Under the pieces are notes generated by a model, which saw only the letters and a list, made by a program, of their open reading frames with translations, was not told the DNA's origin and did not search any database. A stretch of DNA of 64,000 nt from Saccoglossus kowalevskii (taxonomy: Eukaryota > Hemichordata > Enteropneusta > Harrimaniidae): the NCBI RefSeq assembly GCF_000003605.2, contig NW_003122908.1, forward strand, positions 929,571-993,570. The letters are read 5' to 3'. Position numbers and translations under genes: made by a program. Below, piece after piece: positions 15,301 to 26,849 of the stretch (positions are counted from its first letter, which is position 1; every line of letters starts with the position of its first letter).

Positions 15301-18300
15301 GGGGAGCCGCTGTAGCTGTATTCATGCTTGCATATTTCAATCCAGAGCCTGAAAAAACAAAACAAGGACTTACAGGCATCGGTTCTTTCCAAGATGCTCC
15401 AACAATAGATGGTCTGACAATTGCGACAGGCAGACCGGCTCCTTCCTCAGCGAGCACATACTCTGCAATTGCTTTAGTAAATGTGTAGGTGTTTGGTCTC
15501 TGATCGATTAACTTAGGAGTTATTAAGTGAAACATCTCATCATCCATCCACCTGAAAATTAAACAAAGCCAGGTAAATTCATTGTAATGCCCACCCTGTG
15601 CACCAAATCTCATTCACATCCAATTTAGGCAATATGGTTTTGTTCACTTTGACAATTCCAACAACATGTACATCATGCAATTAGACAACCAAATAGGAGT
15701 GGATCTCACTAAAATGCAACATATAACAAGAGTCCTGATTGGTTGCTTATCAAATTGAAAGTGAATGTGATTGGATAATAATTTAATGCAATGTACTATA
15801 GTGACCACAATTAAAAGTAAATAGAACCTCAAACTACATAAGATTTTTTTTCAGATTTACTGTTAAAGAATTCACACATGCATGATGTGAAAGAAATACA
15901 ATCTTGCATCGCATCAGAGAAACAAAAATCCCACAAAAAGATAGGGCCAACAAGTTTTTTTTTTTTTTAAGGATCTATCACTGATCAGACATTGCTACTC
16001 ATAAAGACACCCATTGAAGAATATTGTCAGAGATATGTTACAAGACACTTGTGATAAAATGAATTCATCATAACACTCACTCCATGGCTTGACAAAGTTT
16101 TTGGTGGTCCAATGGAGGAGGATATATCTTCTCCTCGATGAACTGTCTGTCACAATTACAATATGCAGTGGAAGTGTGTACTAATACCTGCAGAAATACA
16201 CAATGTTAGAAGCATGTAAATGAGTGAATCAAGCTAACTCTATGTTAATTTAGTCAGAATTGTGCTTTGAGCTGCATGAATGAAACTCCAAAAGCAGACC
16301 AATTTGAATATTGTACTTTTTAGTTTAATTTATTATTTATGTTAATATGATATTTATTGTTGATATTTAAACACAAGTTATCAAAACATTTCTAGAATTA
16401 AAATGCAGCATTGTTTTAAAACATAACAATAACCTATCAGTCGAAACAGTAATTGCCATAACATGTATGTTGACTGGAGTTCAATAAGTCGATCATCATG
16501 ATTACGTTTTCTCACTACAGAAAATTATGCAATCTGATTGGTCAGCTGTGTTGACTTCCAATAAAACAAGAGTTTGAGATGACACAACTCAGTGGGGTCA
16601 GGATGCAGATATGAATCAAATATTGCATCACTTTTTTTTTTTCTTATCTATAGCCTCATAGGATCTGATCTAAATGCCTTGTAGCAAACAATCTGTTTAT
16701 GCAGCTAAAATTAATTTGATTTTTGTGGAAGCTAAAGCTCATTTTGGCTGAAATTTAATAATAATTACCTCTAAATTTTTCATTTCTTTGCAAAGTGTGA
16801 TAATCTCTTGAAGGGATTTGACGTTCAGGCGATAGGAGAGTCTGCAAAAAAAATCATTGATGAATTAAACAGTTTTAGAAGCAACAATCTTACATTAACA
16901 CGCAAGTATAATTACTAAACTGGGTATAGCGAAATGTAAAACTGTAGTTTGAAAATGTTGCTATACACATTTTCATAGAAAAGAAAATATGATATCACTC
17001 ATGGATTTAGAGTGTTTTGATTAACTGCGTTTCAGGATTATATTTTGCAGGAGGTGATGAAAAAAAGTAAATATCATTATTATACATCTGTCACCGTAAT
17101 GCCATAAGTTAAACCTAGCTGTAATTTTGCGGTATAGCACTGGCTATTTGCATCCTGCATATTGGGAAATGCAAATTCCAAATATGGAATGATTACATGC
17201 ATACGTGTCCTCTTATAATAAAAACAAACATGGCAACTCCCAGGGTTTGACAAAACAGACACAAAAAAGTTTGCTAAATCTGCTTTTCCATGATGTATCC
17301 ATGGAAAGAAAAGATGTATAATAATAAGGTTATTAGGAAAATACCACAAAGTATGCACGCAAAGTATGCAGTACGCTAATCGGTCAATACTATCATATGA
17401 TAGAAATCTTGCTATGAAACACTCACTTCATTTTTTCATCAAATTTTATTGTTGCTGCAACATGGAAAACTATGTTGATTTCTTTTTGTAGCAATTCTCG
17501 ATCTTCTTCTGTCAATGCAAGATTTGGCTCTAGCATATCACTGGTGATAGCAACTATTTTATTCAATCCGTCCGGGTTTTCTTTTCGAACTTTATCATAG
17601 AGCTGGTGAGATAACACAAACAAATTTTAACAGGAGTGGTTGGCATGGTAATACATTTCTATTTTACACAAAACAATTTGTTGCAACTCAACCAAAATGT
17701 ATCAACTCTCTGGCATGTCATTGGGACATCAGAAATTATCTTTTGAAACGTTGATCTTGAAAATCAACTTGCTGTAGTTCCGAAATTTGTAGTTTGAAAA
17801 AACAATGACTAAAAAATACCAGAAAAGTATAGTTAAGACAAGTCAAACAAAACATAGTAACTTTGGCGAAATGCAAGTCTTATAACTGAGTAATCGAAAA
17901 AAAACACTTTGGGCTCCAATTATAAAACTTGCGTAAGGCAGCAAAATGGGTAAGGACCTAGTTGCCCCACCCCTTAATTTGAAGTTTATTTAATACATAT
18001 CATATTTTTAAAAAGTGTTACGAGGTCAAAATTTAGGTCACACAACAGTAGACGAACTGGGAATTTGAATTCAAACCTTTTATAGTATCTCTGAGTACCG
18101 CGAACATCATTTTTGTGGCCTTATTTCGGGTTCTTCGAAAATAACACCTATCTATTCGCACAGTGATCACGCGATTACACGGTTCCATTTTTTTGTTGGA
18201 ATATTTATTTCATATTATTTGAAAAATAAGCTTTCTAAAAATATATAACTTGATGGGATTCAAAGAATATGTTACTTCAGAAATGTGCTATGCACTAGTG

Positions 18301-18798
18301 ATAACCTCTACGACATCACTAAACGTAAAAGTAAAAGGTCATTACATTTACAAATAATAGAAACATTTTCCCACTTTTAAATTACAGAAATTTCTATTTT
18401 TTTTTCATATCTTTTTAAGACCTTGCCAAAAAGACTGTCATGCAAAAGAAAATGTAGGGTTAAAACATTTAAGATTTCCACAGCATCACTGGTTGGACTA
18501 TTCACACTAAATATTTCCCAACTTCAGCAATTTATTCAATTTCGTGAACTGTTCTATTCGTAGCACAGTAACAGTAATCACTTATTAAAGTGGAGTAAAC
18601 ATGTACCTGACAATCAAGCATGTCCTTTATTCGCTGCTGTGGGGGTTGTCCCGATTTAGGGCGCACCATTAAATACAACTTATCCAAATCAGGGCAACAT
18701 CGCAGTAGCTTCTCCACCAGTACTTTCCCTAAGAATCCAGTTGCACCCGTTACAAGTATTTTCTTGCCGACAAAGAATTCAGCTACAGTTGGCTCCAT
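6386..18798 (-). CDS. FAR1: Fatty acyl-CoA reductase 1
   Basis: Peroxisomal enzyme reducing long-chain acyl-CoA to fatty alcohol with NADPH, the alcohol-supplying step of ether lipid (plasmalogen) synthesis. Twelve coding exons on the minus strand: 18607-18798, 17427-17602, 16769-16841, 16081-16187, 15374-15551, 15121-15165, 13079-13197, 12586-12653, 11024-11105, 7950-8039, 6855-6984, 6386-6673. All have GT-AG junctions in phase and sum to 515 codons plus stop, the same length as human FAR1. The Rossmann motif GATGFLG is at residues 18-24, and the reductase Y-x-x-x-K motif (YTFTK) at 205-209 is followed by [18 protein letters not shown]. The C-terminal part carries [20 protein letters not shown] and a hydrophobic tail ([18 protein letters not shown]), as in the membrane-anchored family. 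A pogo-like transposon sits in intron 6. The start ATG is preceded by a probable 5' UTR acceptor at 18884. Confidence 0.97.
13539..15095. mobile_element. Pogo/Tigger-like DNA transposon with perfect terminal inverted repeats
   Basis: Lies in FAR1 intron 6. The left end CAGTAAAACCTGTCAAAACC is matched perfectly over at least 24 bases by the inverted right end (GGTTTTGACAGGTTTTACTG). Both ends are flanked by TA (13537-13538 and 15096-15097), the target duplication of the Tc1/mariner/pogo superfamily. Both subterminal regions repeat an AAACCGACC motif. 945 of the 1557 bases are an assembly gap (13962-14906), so a transposase cannot be confirmed or excluded. Confidence 0.85.
13962..14906. other. 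Assembly gap (945 N)
   Basis: Run of N inside the pogo-like element. Apparent long open frames across it are artefacts of the unknown bases. Confidence 1.
17074..17365 (-). repeat. Interspersed repeat, copy 2 (inverted)
   Basis: Lies in FAR1 intron 2 and matches 690-1008 in reverse orientation, from TTATTATACATCTGTCACCG at the left to AATAATAAGGTTATTAGG and the CAAAGTATGCACGC block at the right. The right edge resembles one arm of the hairpin seen in copy 1. Confidence 0.8.
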
Positions 18799-21700
18799 GT
18801 TTCTTATTTTTATATTTTTTTTAAATTTATTTTATTGCTATTTTTTTTTTAACTGACCAGCAGGTGACACAGGCTTCTGTTTGCTCTAAACAACCTATAA
18901 TTACAAAAAAGAAAGGAAAAAAACATTGTTACATTTTTTTTAGTTTCATATCATGTCAAATGCATTGTGGGTAATATAAGAGTTGCTCAGCTTACTGAAC
19001 ATACATATACACATATGATAGAGGAGAGGGGAGAAGGGAGAGAAGAGAGGAGAGATATCAAATTTCTTCATTTTTGCAGTAAACAAATATCCTTGTGTAA
19101 CATATTTTTATTGTTTGGTAATAAGTGAACAAATTCAAACACAAGAAAACTGGTAAAAATTGGTAGTTGATCTATCCAGGAAAAAATTATATCTGGCTGC
19201 AAACAAAAAGTTCATGTGTATGTCAACGACACTGAATCCACTGCACACACAGCCTTGCTGTCATTAGCTGGTCAACTCGTACTCAACAGTGCATAGACCT
19301 CTGCCCTGTTTTGATGCAGATTATTTAATAGGCAGCATGCCAGGGACACTGTCATGATGGACAATAAGAGTTGGCATGACCACTGCATCTGTAGATAGGA
19401 TGAGTGGACTTTGGAAACCACAATACACCACATGTACATTGAGTGGCCATATTGCTAGACTGCAAGGACTAATACATTAAATTGCAGAAACAAATTTCAA
19501 AGCAATGACATCACCTAGTTGCAAGCTCAGTCAAATACCATCATTTGAGGAACTTTTAAAGCAAAATTAATTTGACTATAGTAAAAAAAAAAGCAAAGTT
19601 GCTCAATTTGAGTAAAATTGGTTTAGCCAATAAATATCACAACAGACTTGAACTTGAGGCTTAAGTTCATGGGCAAAACTTTTTTAAAAAATGCCTTTTT
19701 AAATGCCTTACACTAACTGAGATTGTGAACAAAATATGTGCCTTCTATTAAAGCAGATACAATACAATGTACGTCACTGACGCATAGAGAGTTATTATGA
19801 CAAAACAGTGGTAGTTAAGCATATTCCCTGGTCCATAAATGACCCAATAGAAATCATACATGTACATTGAAAAAAAAAGTAGGAAATAAAAATCACATCC
19901 ATTTGAACTAAAATTACCCAAAAAGTTGAAGAAAAAAGAAAAAAAATGTCACCCCTGAATTTTTAGCAGGAAAAATGATGGCACCCAATAAGATAAGGGG
20001 AAGTCATGCTGTAATGGTGTTAATAGGTTATTTACGTAGGAGATTGTATTTTGATAATATAACTGAAAACATTATCTAGAACATCATATTCCTGCACTGT
20101 GTCGCATTTATGTGTGTCTTTTTGACAAGTGCGTGTTGAAGATCTACACTGCGACACTTTCAAAAGCTTTGCATCATACCACATCTGTATTTTACTCATT
20201 TTTTCATGCAACAATAAAACTACAGGATACACCATATTACTGAAGACAATCCATAAATAAACCATTCAATAGTCAGAGCATTATGGTTAATATGGTGCGT
20301 CTGTGACTTGTTAACAAGACTACATTGATATACGTACTGCATATTACACATACCAGCATGTTTTCACATTACTCATTCCCTACCAGTAAATTGTACGCAT
20401 TCACATGTACAATGTAACATCACATCTTTTATAGACGACATTCAATGAAAGTTGGCCAGATTGTTACCATATTGTGTGCGAGAAAAGAGCCAAATATAAA
20501 AATTGCATCAGTTAATTTTTAAAAAAAATCTTTTGACATTTTTTTTTTCAAAAAAAATTGTGGTGCAACAGTTTGTATTTTCTTATAATTTTGTTTTGTA
20601 AATTTTGGACCAAATGAAAATATTTTTATATTGACAACTGGGATATATCAATATTTTTGAAAAAAATACATTACGTACCAGGTAGGTTTATTTTGCAAAA
20701 GTTGACAAAATACGACTTTAGCGTTCATTGCGTTGAAGCGACAATATTTTTAACTAGTTTTCAGTATTTATGTTTGATATTTATTCTTATGTACTCTCAT
20801 GACAATCTAATATTGATAAAAGATGTAAATGATATGAAATGGTTTAAGATTTATCATAGTTTCGTACTAAATAACACTAATATTCATTTGATAATGAATG
20901 AACTATGCTTTGGAATATATGAACTTTGAACTTTGAAGACCGGTGTGTGACGACGAATACTGCACACAAATACGAGTCTACTTGTACATGTATGTGTACA
21001 ATAAATACAATCCCTATATGAATATAAATATCAAAAAAATATAAACATAAACAAGCAACGTTAATCTTTCATTTAAATATCTCTTTTGACTTGGTGACTC
21101 GTGCATAATAAATAATTATCAGACTGACTTAAGTTTTCCCAAAATAAAACGGCAGATATTGTGACAAAATTAACAAATCTGAAAAAGGTGTATACAAATG
21201 TACATACAACAAAAACCAAAATCAAATTTGTTCGCAAAATATAGATGCCGATGCGAGAGGACATTCAGTCATACTATGAGTGCCATATCAATTTTGGATT
21301 GATACAGTAAACCACTGCATGTGCATATGTCCCAGGTAAAGTACTAGGCACATGCAAAGAATGAACAAATTTGTTCAACAGGGTTCTGAAATACGACTTC
21401 GAAAGGACGGAGACAGAATTATAAGTAAAATAAAAGAAAAATATTGTTTATAGTGTTCATAAACATAATTTGACTGGGACCATAGAGATTAATTTCAATG
21501 ATGACTACCACAAATTCCACTTTTGAAAAGTTTCAATCTATTTCTGGTGAAAAAATTTATTTCGTAGTCACTGATGCCTATTTAAGAATACATTGCATTT
21601 GGGCCAAAATATGGATGGGCAAAGTGCATTCAATAGTGAGCTATTATGACTTCAATGCTCAGTTTATCTTATTATGGCAGACCCTTGGGCCAGAAACTTG

Positions 21701-21838
21701 GCAGTAGGGGCAAAAAGTTTCATGATATAACTGCTTGATTAGGCCTACACCTTATTAGACGATGATAAAAATAATTAAAAAATGTTCAAAATTACAAACA
21801 TTCATAGTGACCGAATTCTCTTTCGTCATGTTAAAGTC

Positions 21839-21987
21839 AGTTGGAAATGTACGAGAAATGCAGTCATGATAATTGTTAGCATGTCTGGTTGGAAATGAAC
21901 AGAAAGTGCAGTCATAATAATTATTAGCATGTCTTGTTGGAAATGTACTAGAAGTACAGTCACAATATTTACAAATGTGTCTTGTTA
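21839..21987 (-). repeat. Tandem repeat, period about 50 bases
   Basis: Three diverged units built on GTTGGAAATGTAC, then AGAAATGCAGTCATGATAAT, then TTAGCATGTCT. On the minus strand it reads through as a small cysteine/threonine-containing repeat peptide, with no other sign of being a gene. Confidence 0.75.
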
Positions 21988-22732
21988 TTATCGGCACCAT
22001 CTCTCAATATCCACAAATTATTCAAGTAAAACTAGTGGTACATGCATACTAGCATTGCATCTCACATCACATCACATCACATCACTTAGCACAGCATCTT
22101 CATCACATTTCGTATTACATCGCATCATTGTTGCATTCGCATTAAAACATTGGCATTGCATTGCATTCACATCAGTGTCGCATAACGTCAAATTTTATTT
22201 GAGACAACCACACAAACATCCATAATCTATAAAACCGTCATAACCACAGTTCCACTGTAGACCAGTCTGGTAGTGAACCAAACTTCTTGCAAACAGACCA
22301 CCCCCAAAATAAATAAACAATTTACACTTCTTATTAACAAATCCAAATCATATGCAAAACTAAAATGAACAATAAGTAATCTGCAAAAATCTTGCCAATT
22401 CCTTCAAGCCTCCACAGACAAAGAATATCAATATGGTAATTGTTCTAAGAGTGCAGGTTAACATAAATGACAGATGTATACATGTAGGTCTGTAGTAAAA
22501 TTATTAAATATGATTTAACTAATCCAGCAGACAATGAATGCAATTTTTAATTTATGTGCATATTTTTCAGAAATAAGCTAATAATACAACTGATGTGAGG
22601 CAAAATGATTAACATGTCCGCCCATCATCAGGGAGATTATGGGTGTGACTCCTATGGTTGGCTTGACACTCTTGTAGCGCAAAAAAAAAAACATGAGTAC
22701 ATTCTGCTCACTTGCCTGGTTTGTGGCACTTT

Positions 22733-22836
22733 GAGTGAGTGAGTGAGTGAATGAGTGAGTGAGTGAGTGAGTGAGTGAGTGAGTGAGTGAGTGAGTGAGT
22801 GAGTGAGTGAGTGAGTGAGTGAGTGAGTGAGTGAGT
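22733..22836 (+). repeat. (GAGT)n microsatellite
   Basis: About 26 nearly perfect units of GAGT/GTGA, with a single interruption (GTGAATGAG) near 22750. Confidence 0.98.
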
Positions 22837-24615
22837 AAAATGAATGAAATTAATAAATAAAATGAATTACTACAGGTAATAAATAAAAGGGGGTAGGGGC
22901 TTCTCGTACGGGCACAGAATGTACCAACTCATAGGGCAAGGATATTGAACAATTGACTTGTCCTTTTAATAATTAATTTTAATCCATCAGCGAACACTGT
23001 ACATTGGTCAGACATTTGAGATAATATGTGTACTTAGATGAGAACAATTGATGTGTGTGCTTGTCAAGGTACTTATTGCGAGAGATAAGAGATGACTTCC
23101 TTTAAATTGACTCCCTACATTTTAACATTTTAAAATCACAGGGTCACGTAGATAATATTGTATACCGGTATCGTATGCTGAAGCTGAAAATAAATTTGTA
23201 CATTTGTACCTGTGTCATTCATGCAAGCACATGTGCTACTAATAGAGCAAATACGGTATATGTTGAGTATTACTAATAATTTGTTTGTTTGTTTTTTGAG
23301 AGAGAGAGAGGTCTGACCTGATGAACATGTAATGTAGCCACTAAAGAACAAGGACTGTAGTTCAAAATAAAGGTGTTCAATACAGGTTTATGCAAACATG
23401 ATAATGCACATAGGTATACATATACTTCCCACTGGTGTGGATCAAGGCATGTACAAGTATTAATATTGTTGATCTGAGTTTTGTTTTCTCCTCGTGTATA
23501 TGAAGTATTTATTAAACTTATATAGGGAGTTTTGTATATTCTCCAAACGATATGGTCTCCTACGTCACAATAAATTGCATGGAGGCACTTCATGTTGTAA
23601 CACATTTAGTCATTTATTAGCATATTGATAAATACTATTAAATTTGTCAATACCATTAAAAAAAGTTAGATGACCTAGAGGAAAGCTGTTCTCAACCAAC
23701 CCCCTTCATTATCTTGCATTTCAAAAAAAATTACATAGATTAATATGCATAAACAACATCTAAAGAGCAAAATAAACAATATTTTCGCCCAAAACAACGA
23801 TGATGAGCAGTTTCTCATCAATACGTTACCTAATTAGCGAAAATAAGAAAATTCTCTATGTGCATGTTTTTGTGAAACTATTTCGTACGGCATTACCGTA
23901 CTGCTAAATATAAAAACACAGTAGGCTAGTGTCAATTGAATAGCGACTAGATAATGTAATGTAAACACTGCAAAATATTTTAACAATATTTTAAGTCAGT
24001 TTAACTATATATATATAATTAGCTGTGACACTATAACTCTCCATACAACACAACTCAATCGACAGCATGGTAATCACAAAACAGTGTTCGACTGTTTTGA
24101 AAACAAAATACCCCTACAAAATATGCACATGTAATATGAATTATTACGTTTCATGTTTCGTTCGCATCTGAATGTTCTGTTACAAAAACAGGTCGAAATA
24201 TTTAGAAACACAGTCAACAACACTTCACTGCTCGTGCTCCGAGATGCACTCTACATGACACGGGATAACATACTACTAATGTTTTATTAGTAGTGGTGTC
24301 ACGCCATAACGACATGATTTCAGTACAAATGTGGCACGCCCACGGCCTATTGCAAAATGTTGTTTCAACCGATCCACGTGCTATCGTTGTCATGGAAATG
24401 TTAGAAAATGACTGCCAAATCACACGCAGTACGATGAACCGGAGATGGAGTGAAAGCAATAGAGCTTCTGCATGCGAAAGCCACCGACATAGACGGGGTC
24501 GACCCGGTCGATCACTGACTTAGCATTTCAAAAGTCGGACACGCTTGCTGGCGTTCTCGTTGCACTCACGGCACCGATTGTTATCGTTTCAGTAAAAAAA
24601 AAGAGAGATACTTAC

Positions 24616-24800
24616 CGTTTATTTATTACTAGATCACGTAGGAAAACTAACAAGCTGCAAGAAAAATTGAGGGAATCAGTTCCGATTGTAAGACACAAGT
24701 CTGTTCACCTGCGGAGTCGGTTGTCAAGAAACCGGAGGAATAATTTCAGGGCAATACCGAAAACCATGTGACCAAAAAACTGACACTTCATTGGGTGAAT
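24616..24800 (-). promoter_or_regulatory. Candidate FAR1 noncoding first exon and promoter
   Basis: A strong minus-strand donor (ACG|GTAAGTAT) at 24616/24615 marks a possible 5' UTR exon whose transcription start I cannot place. Just upstream on the same strand are an E-box-like GGTCACATGG (24764-24773) and a CCAAT box (ATTGG on plus, 24790-24794). No ATG-initiated conserved peptide lies in it. RNA reads spliced to 18884 would confirm it. Confidence 0.35.
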
Positions 24801-25385
24801 TCATCATCAGCCGATGATGACCGACTCACCCAGGTTCTGGCAAACTAATAAGGTATATTATTATATTATATGTAAAAGTACAATATAATTATGAATGCAA
24901 ATTTAATTGAAGACTCGTTTTATAAAAAACAGTTGGAAACTGGAAATCAAATTTATTACCTTTTAAAATAAATTTGATATTTAATGTGTGTATGCAACAA
25001 AATAGAACTTTATTTTGATAGTAATAGAGGTAAAATTCACTGTATGTAATCAAGTTTTAAAATTTGCATAAAGTCGAGAGTTGTAATCCGATAGAATAAA
25101 CCCACAGTCAGCTGGCGCACACGTTATAATAAAATAAATACGATATTTACTACATGTGGGCCGCCATCTTGAATGACGCATAAAACTAAATAAGAGACAA
25201 GTTGTGAAACGCGTTTTTCAGATTCCTTCAAATCAAGACAAAAATAACAATCTTTCACAAAAATACGGTCCGTTGGGGTTATATTAAGCCAATCGATAAC
25301 AAAATTCGGCCGAATTCGTCGTTTTTGTGTGGAAAAATCCCTTGCATACGAACACCTAATTACGCGAAGAACCTAGAACACTAAG
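24801..25385. other. Intergenic, contains shared CCGCCATCTT repeat
   Basis: AT-rich sequence between the candidate FAR1 promoter and the inverted-repeat element. The recognisable item is the second copy of the short repeat at 25125-25185; nothing else is supported. Confidence 0.6.
25125..25185 (+). repeat. Short interspersed repeat with CCGCCATCTT core, copy 2
   Basis: Matches 3943-4005: AAAATAAATACGATATTTAC, then TACATG, then GGGCCGCCATCTTGAATG. Confidence 0.65.
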
Positions 25386-25986
25386 CAGTTAGCCAGCCAT
25401 AGCCTCATTTGCATATCTTTAATCAACATTGACGCTACCGTTGACATTTGAATGGGCGATATTACTTCCACGGGGACATGTATTTTCAGCGCTAAAATTC
25501 AGGTTTAAAATACTGTGATCTCAAATAAAAAACATTCACACACAAGGAGTATGTTTAGAAATGTACCAAATTCTAATTTTATTNNNNNNNNNNNNNNNNN
25601 NNNNNNNNNNNNNNNNNNNNNNNNNNNNNNNNNTAGTCCCCATATATTTGTTATAAATCAAAATTCTGCGTATGGTAGGTGTCACTTTTAAAGTGGGGCG
25701 AAATCGTGAGCGTATTTTACCACAGCGGTCTATTTTCTAATTTACGAAAATATTTCATTGAAACCACTCTAAAAAATTACATATTCGGCAAGGATGAGAT
25801 ACTAACCTGTTGTGTAGCAAAAATCAGGAAGCTGCGTTGGCCGGTTTTGCTTAAATCACGGTTTCAATATGACCACAAGTCACAGCAGAAATTTGCCGGG
25901 AACAGAGTGATACAAATGTACTGGTCTGGAATTTCGAATTAGAATACTGTATAAATTATGTTAATGAGGCTTTGGCTGGCTAACTG
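25386..25986. mobile_element. Inverted-repeat-bounded element of unknown family
   Basis: CAGTTAGCCAGCCATAGCCT (25386-25405, continuing CAT to 25408) is inverted at 25964-25986 (ATGAGGCTTTGGCTGGCTAA, then CTG) with one mismatch in 23. The similarity continues outside as AGAACACTAAG on the left and CTTAGTGTTCT on the right, after removal of the insertion at 25987-26090. The interior includes a 50-N gap (25584-25633) and an 87-codon open frame (25679-25942) that I do not recognise. Confidence 0.65.
25584..25633. other. Assembly gap (50 N)
   Basis: Fixed-length run of N inside the inverted-repeat element; its true length is unknown. Confidence 1.
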
Positions 25987-26090
25987 TAAGCCGGGTATTT
26001 GAAACCAAAATTGTCATCTAAGCGTTATGCCGTCGCTGATTGGCTGCTGTGCTGGAATGCCAATTTTTAGTTTCAAATACCCCCGGCTTA
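25987..26090. mobile_element. Small nested MITE with inverted ends
   Basis: A segment of about 100 bases beginning TAAGCCGGGTATTTGAAAC and ending GTTTCAAATACCCCCGGCTTA. The ends are inverted repeats of about 25 bases, flanked by TA. It interrupts the right arm of the element at 25386-25986: deleting it rejoins CTAACTG to a TTAGTGTTCT sequence that mirrors the left arm. So it inserted after the larger element. Confidence 0.7.
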
Positions 26091-26296
26091 GTGTTCTATG
26101 TGTTCTATGCAATTTTGACAAAATCACTTTTTAAAAAACAATTATTGTGTAAAACTTTATAGTGTAGACTAAACCGGACTTTGATGTATTATAAGAATGT
26201 TGTGATAGCAGGACATAGCACATATTTCGTTAGATGAACAATTACAATTACTTATATGCATCGTACGAACCAAAACATTTCATTGTTTCATCTAAC

Positions 26297-26769
<473 letters not shown>

Positions 26770-26849
26770 GAAAGCCAAAATACCGATTCACAAGTACGTA
26801 ACAAAAACCATAAAAATAATAATAATAAAACCATTATACCATTATGTTC

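Larger units (their letters stand above)
18885..24615 (-). other. Probable first intron of FAR1
   Basis: Between the probable 5' UTR acceptor (minus strand TTGTTTAG|AGCAAAC at 18884) and a strong minus-strand donor (ACG|GTAAGTAT at 24616/24615). No coding exon recognised. Contents: a purine-rich run at 19020-19054, a ~50-base tandem repeat (21839-21987), a short CATCA tandem near 22060-22085 and a GAGT microsatellite (22733-22836). The remaining sequence is AT-rich with nothing I can name. Confidence 0.5.

Noticed and set aside
24293-24523. 76-codon frame upstream of FAR1
   Set aside because: No recognisable family; sits beside the candidate promoter and has no supporting splice sites.
25679-25942. 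87-codon frame next to the 50-N gap
   Set aside because: Inside the inverted-repeat element; no motif recognised and truncated by the gap, so not called as a gene.
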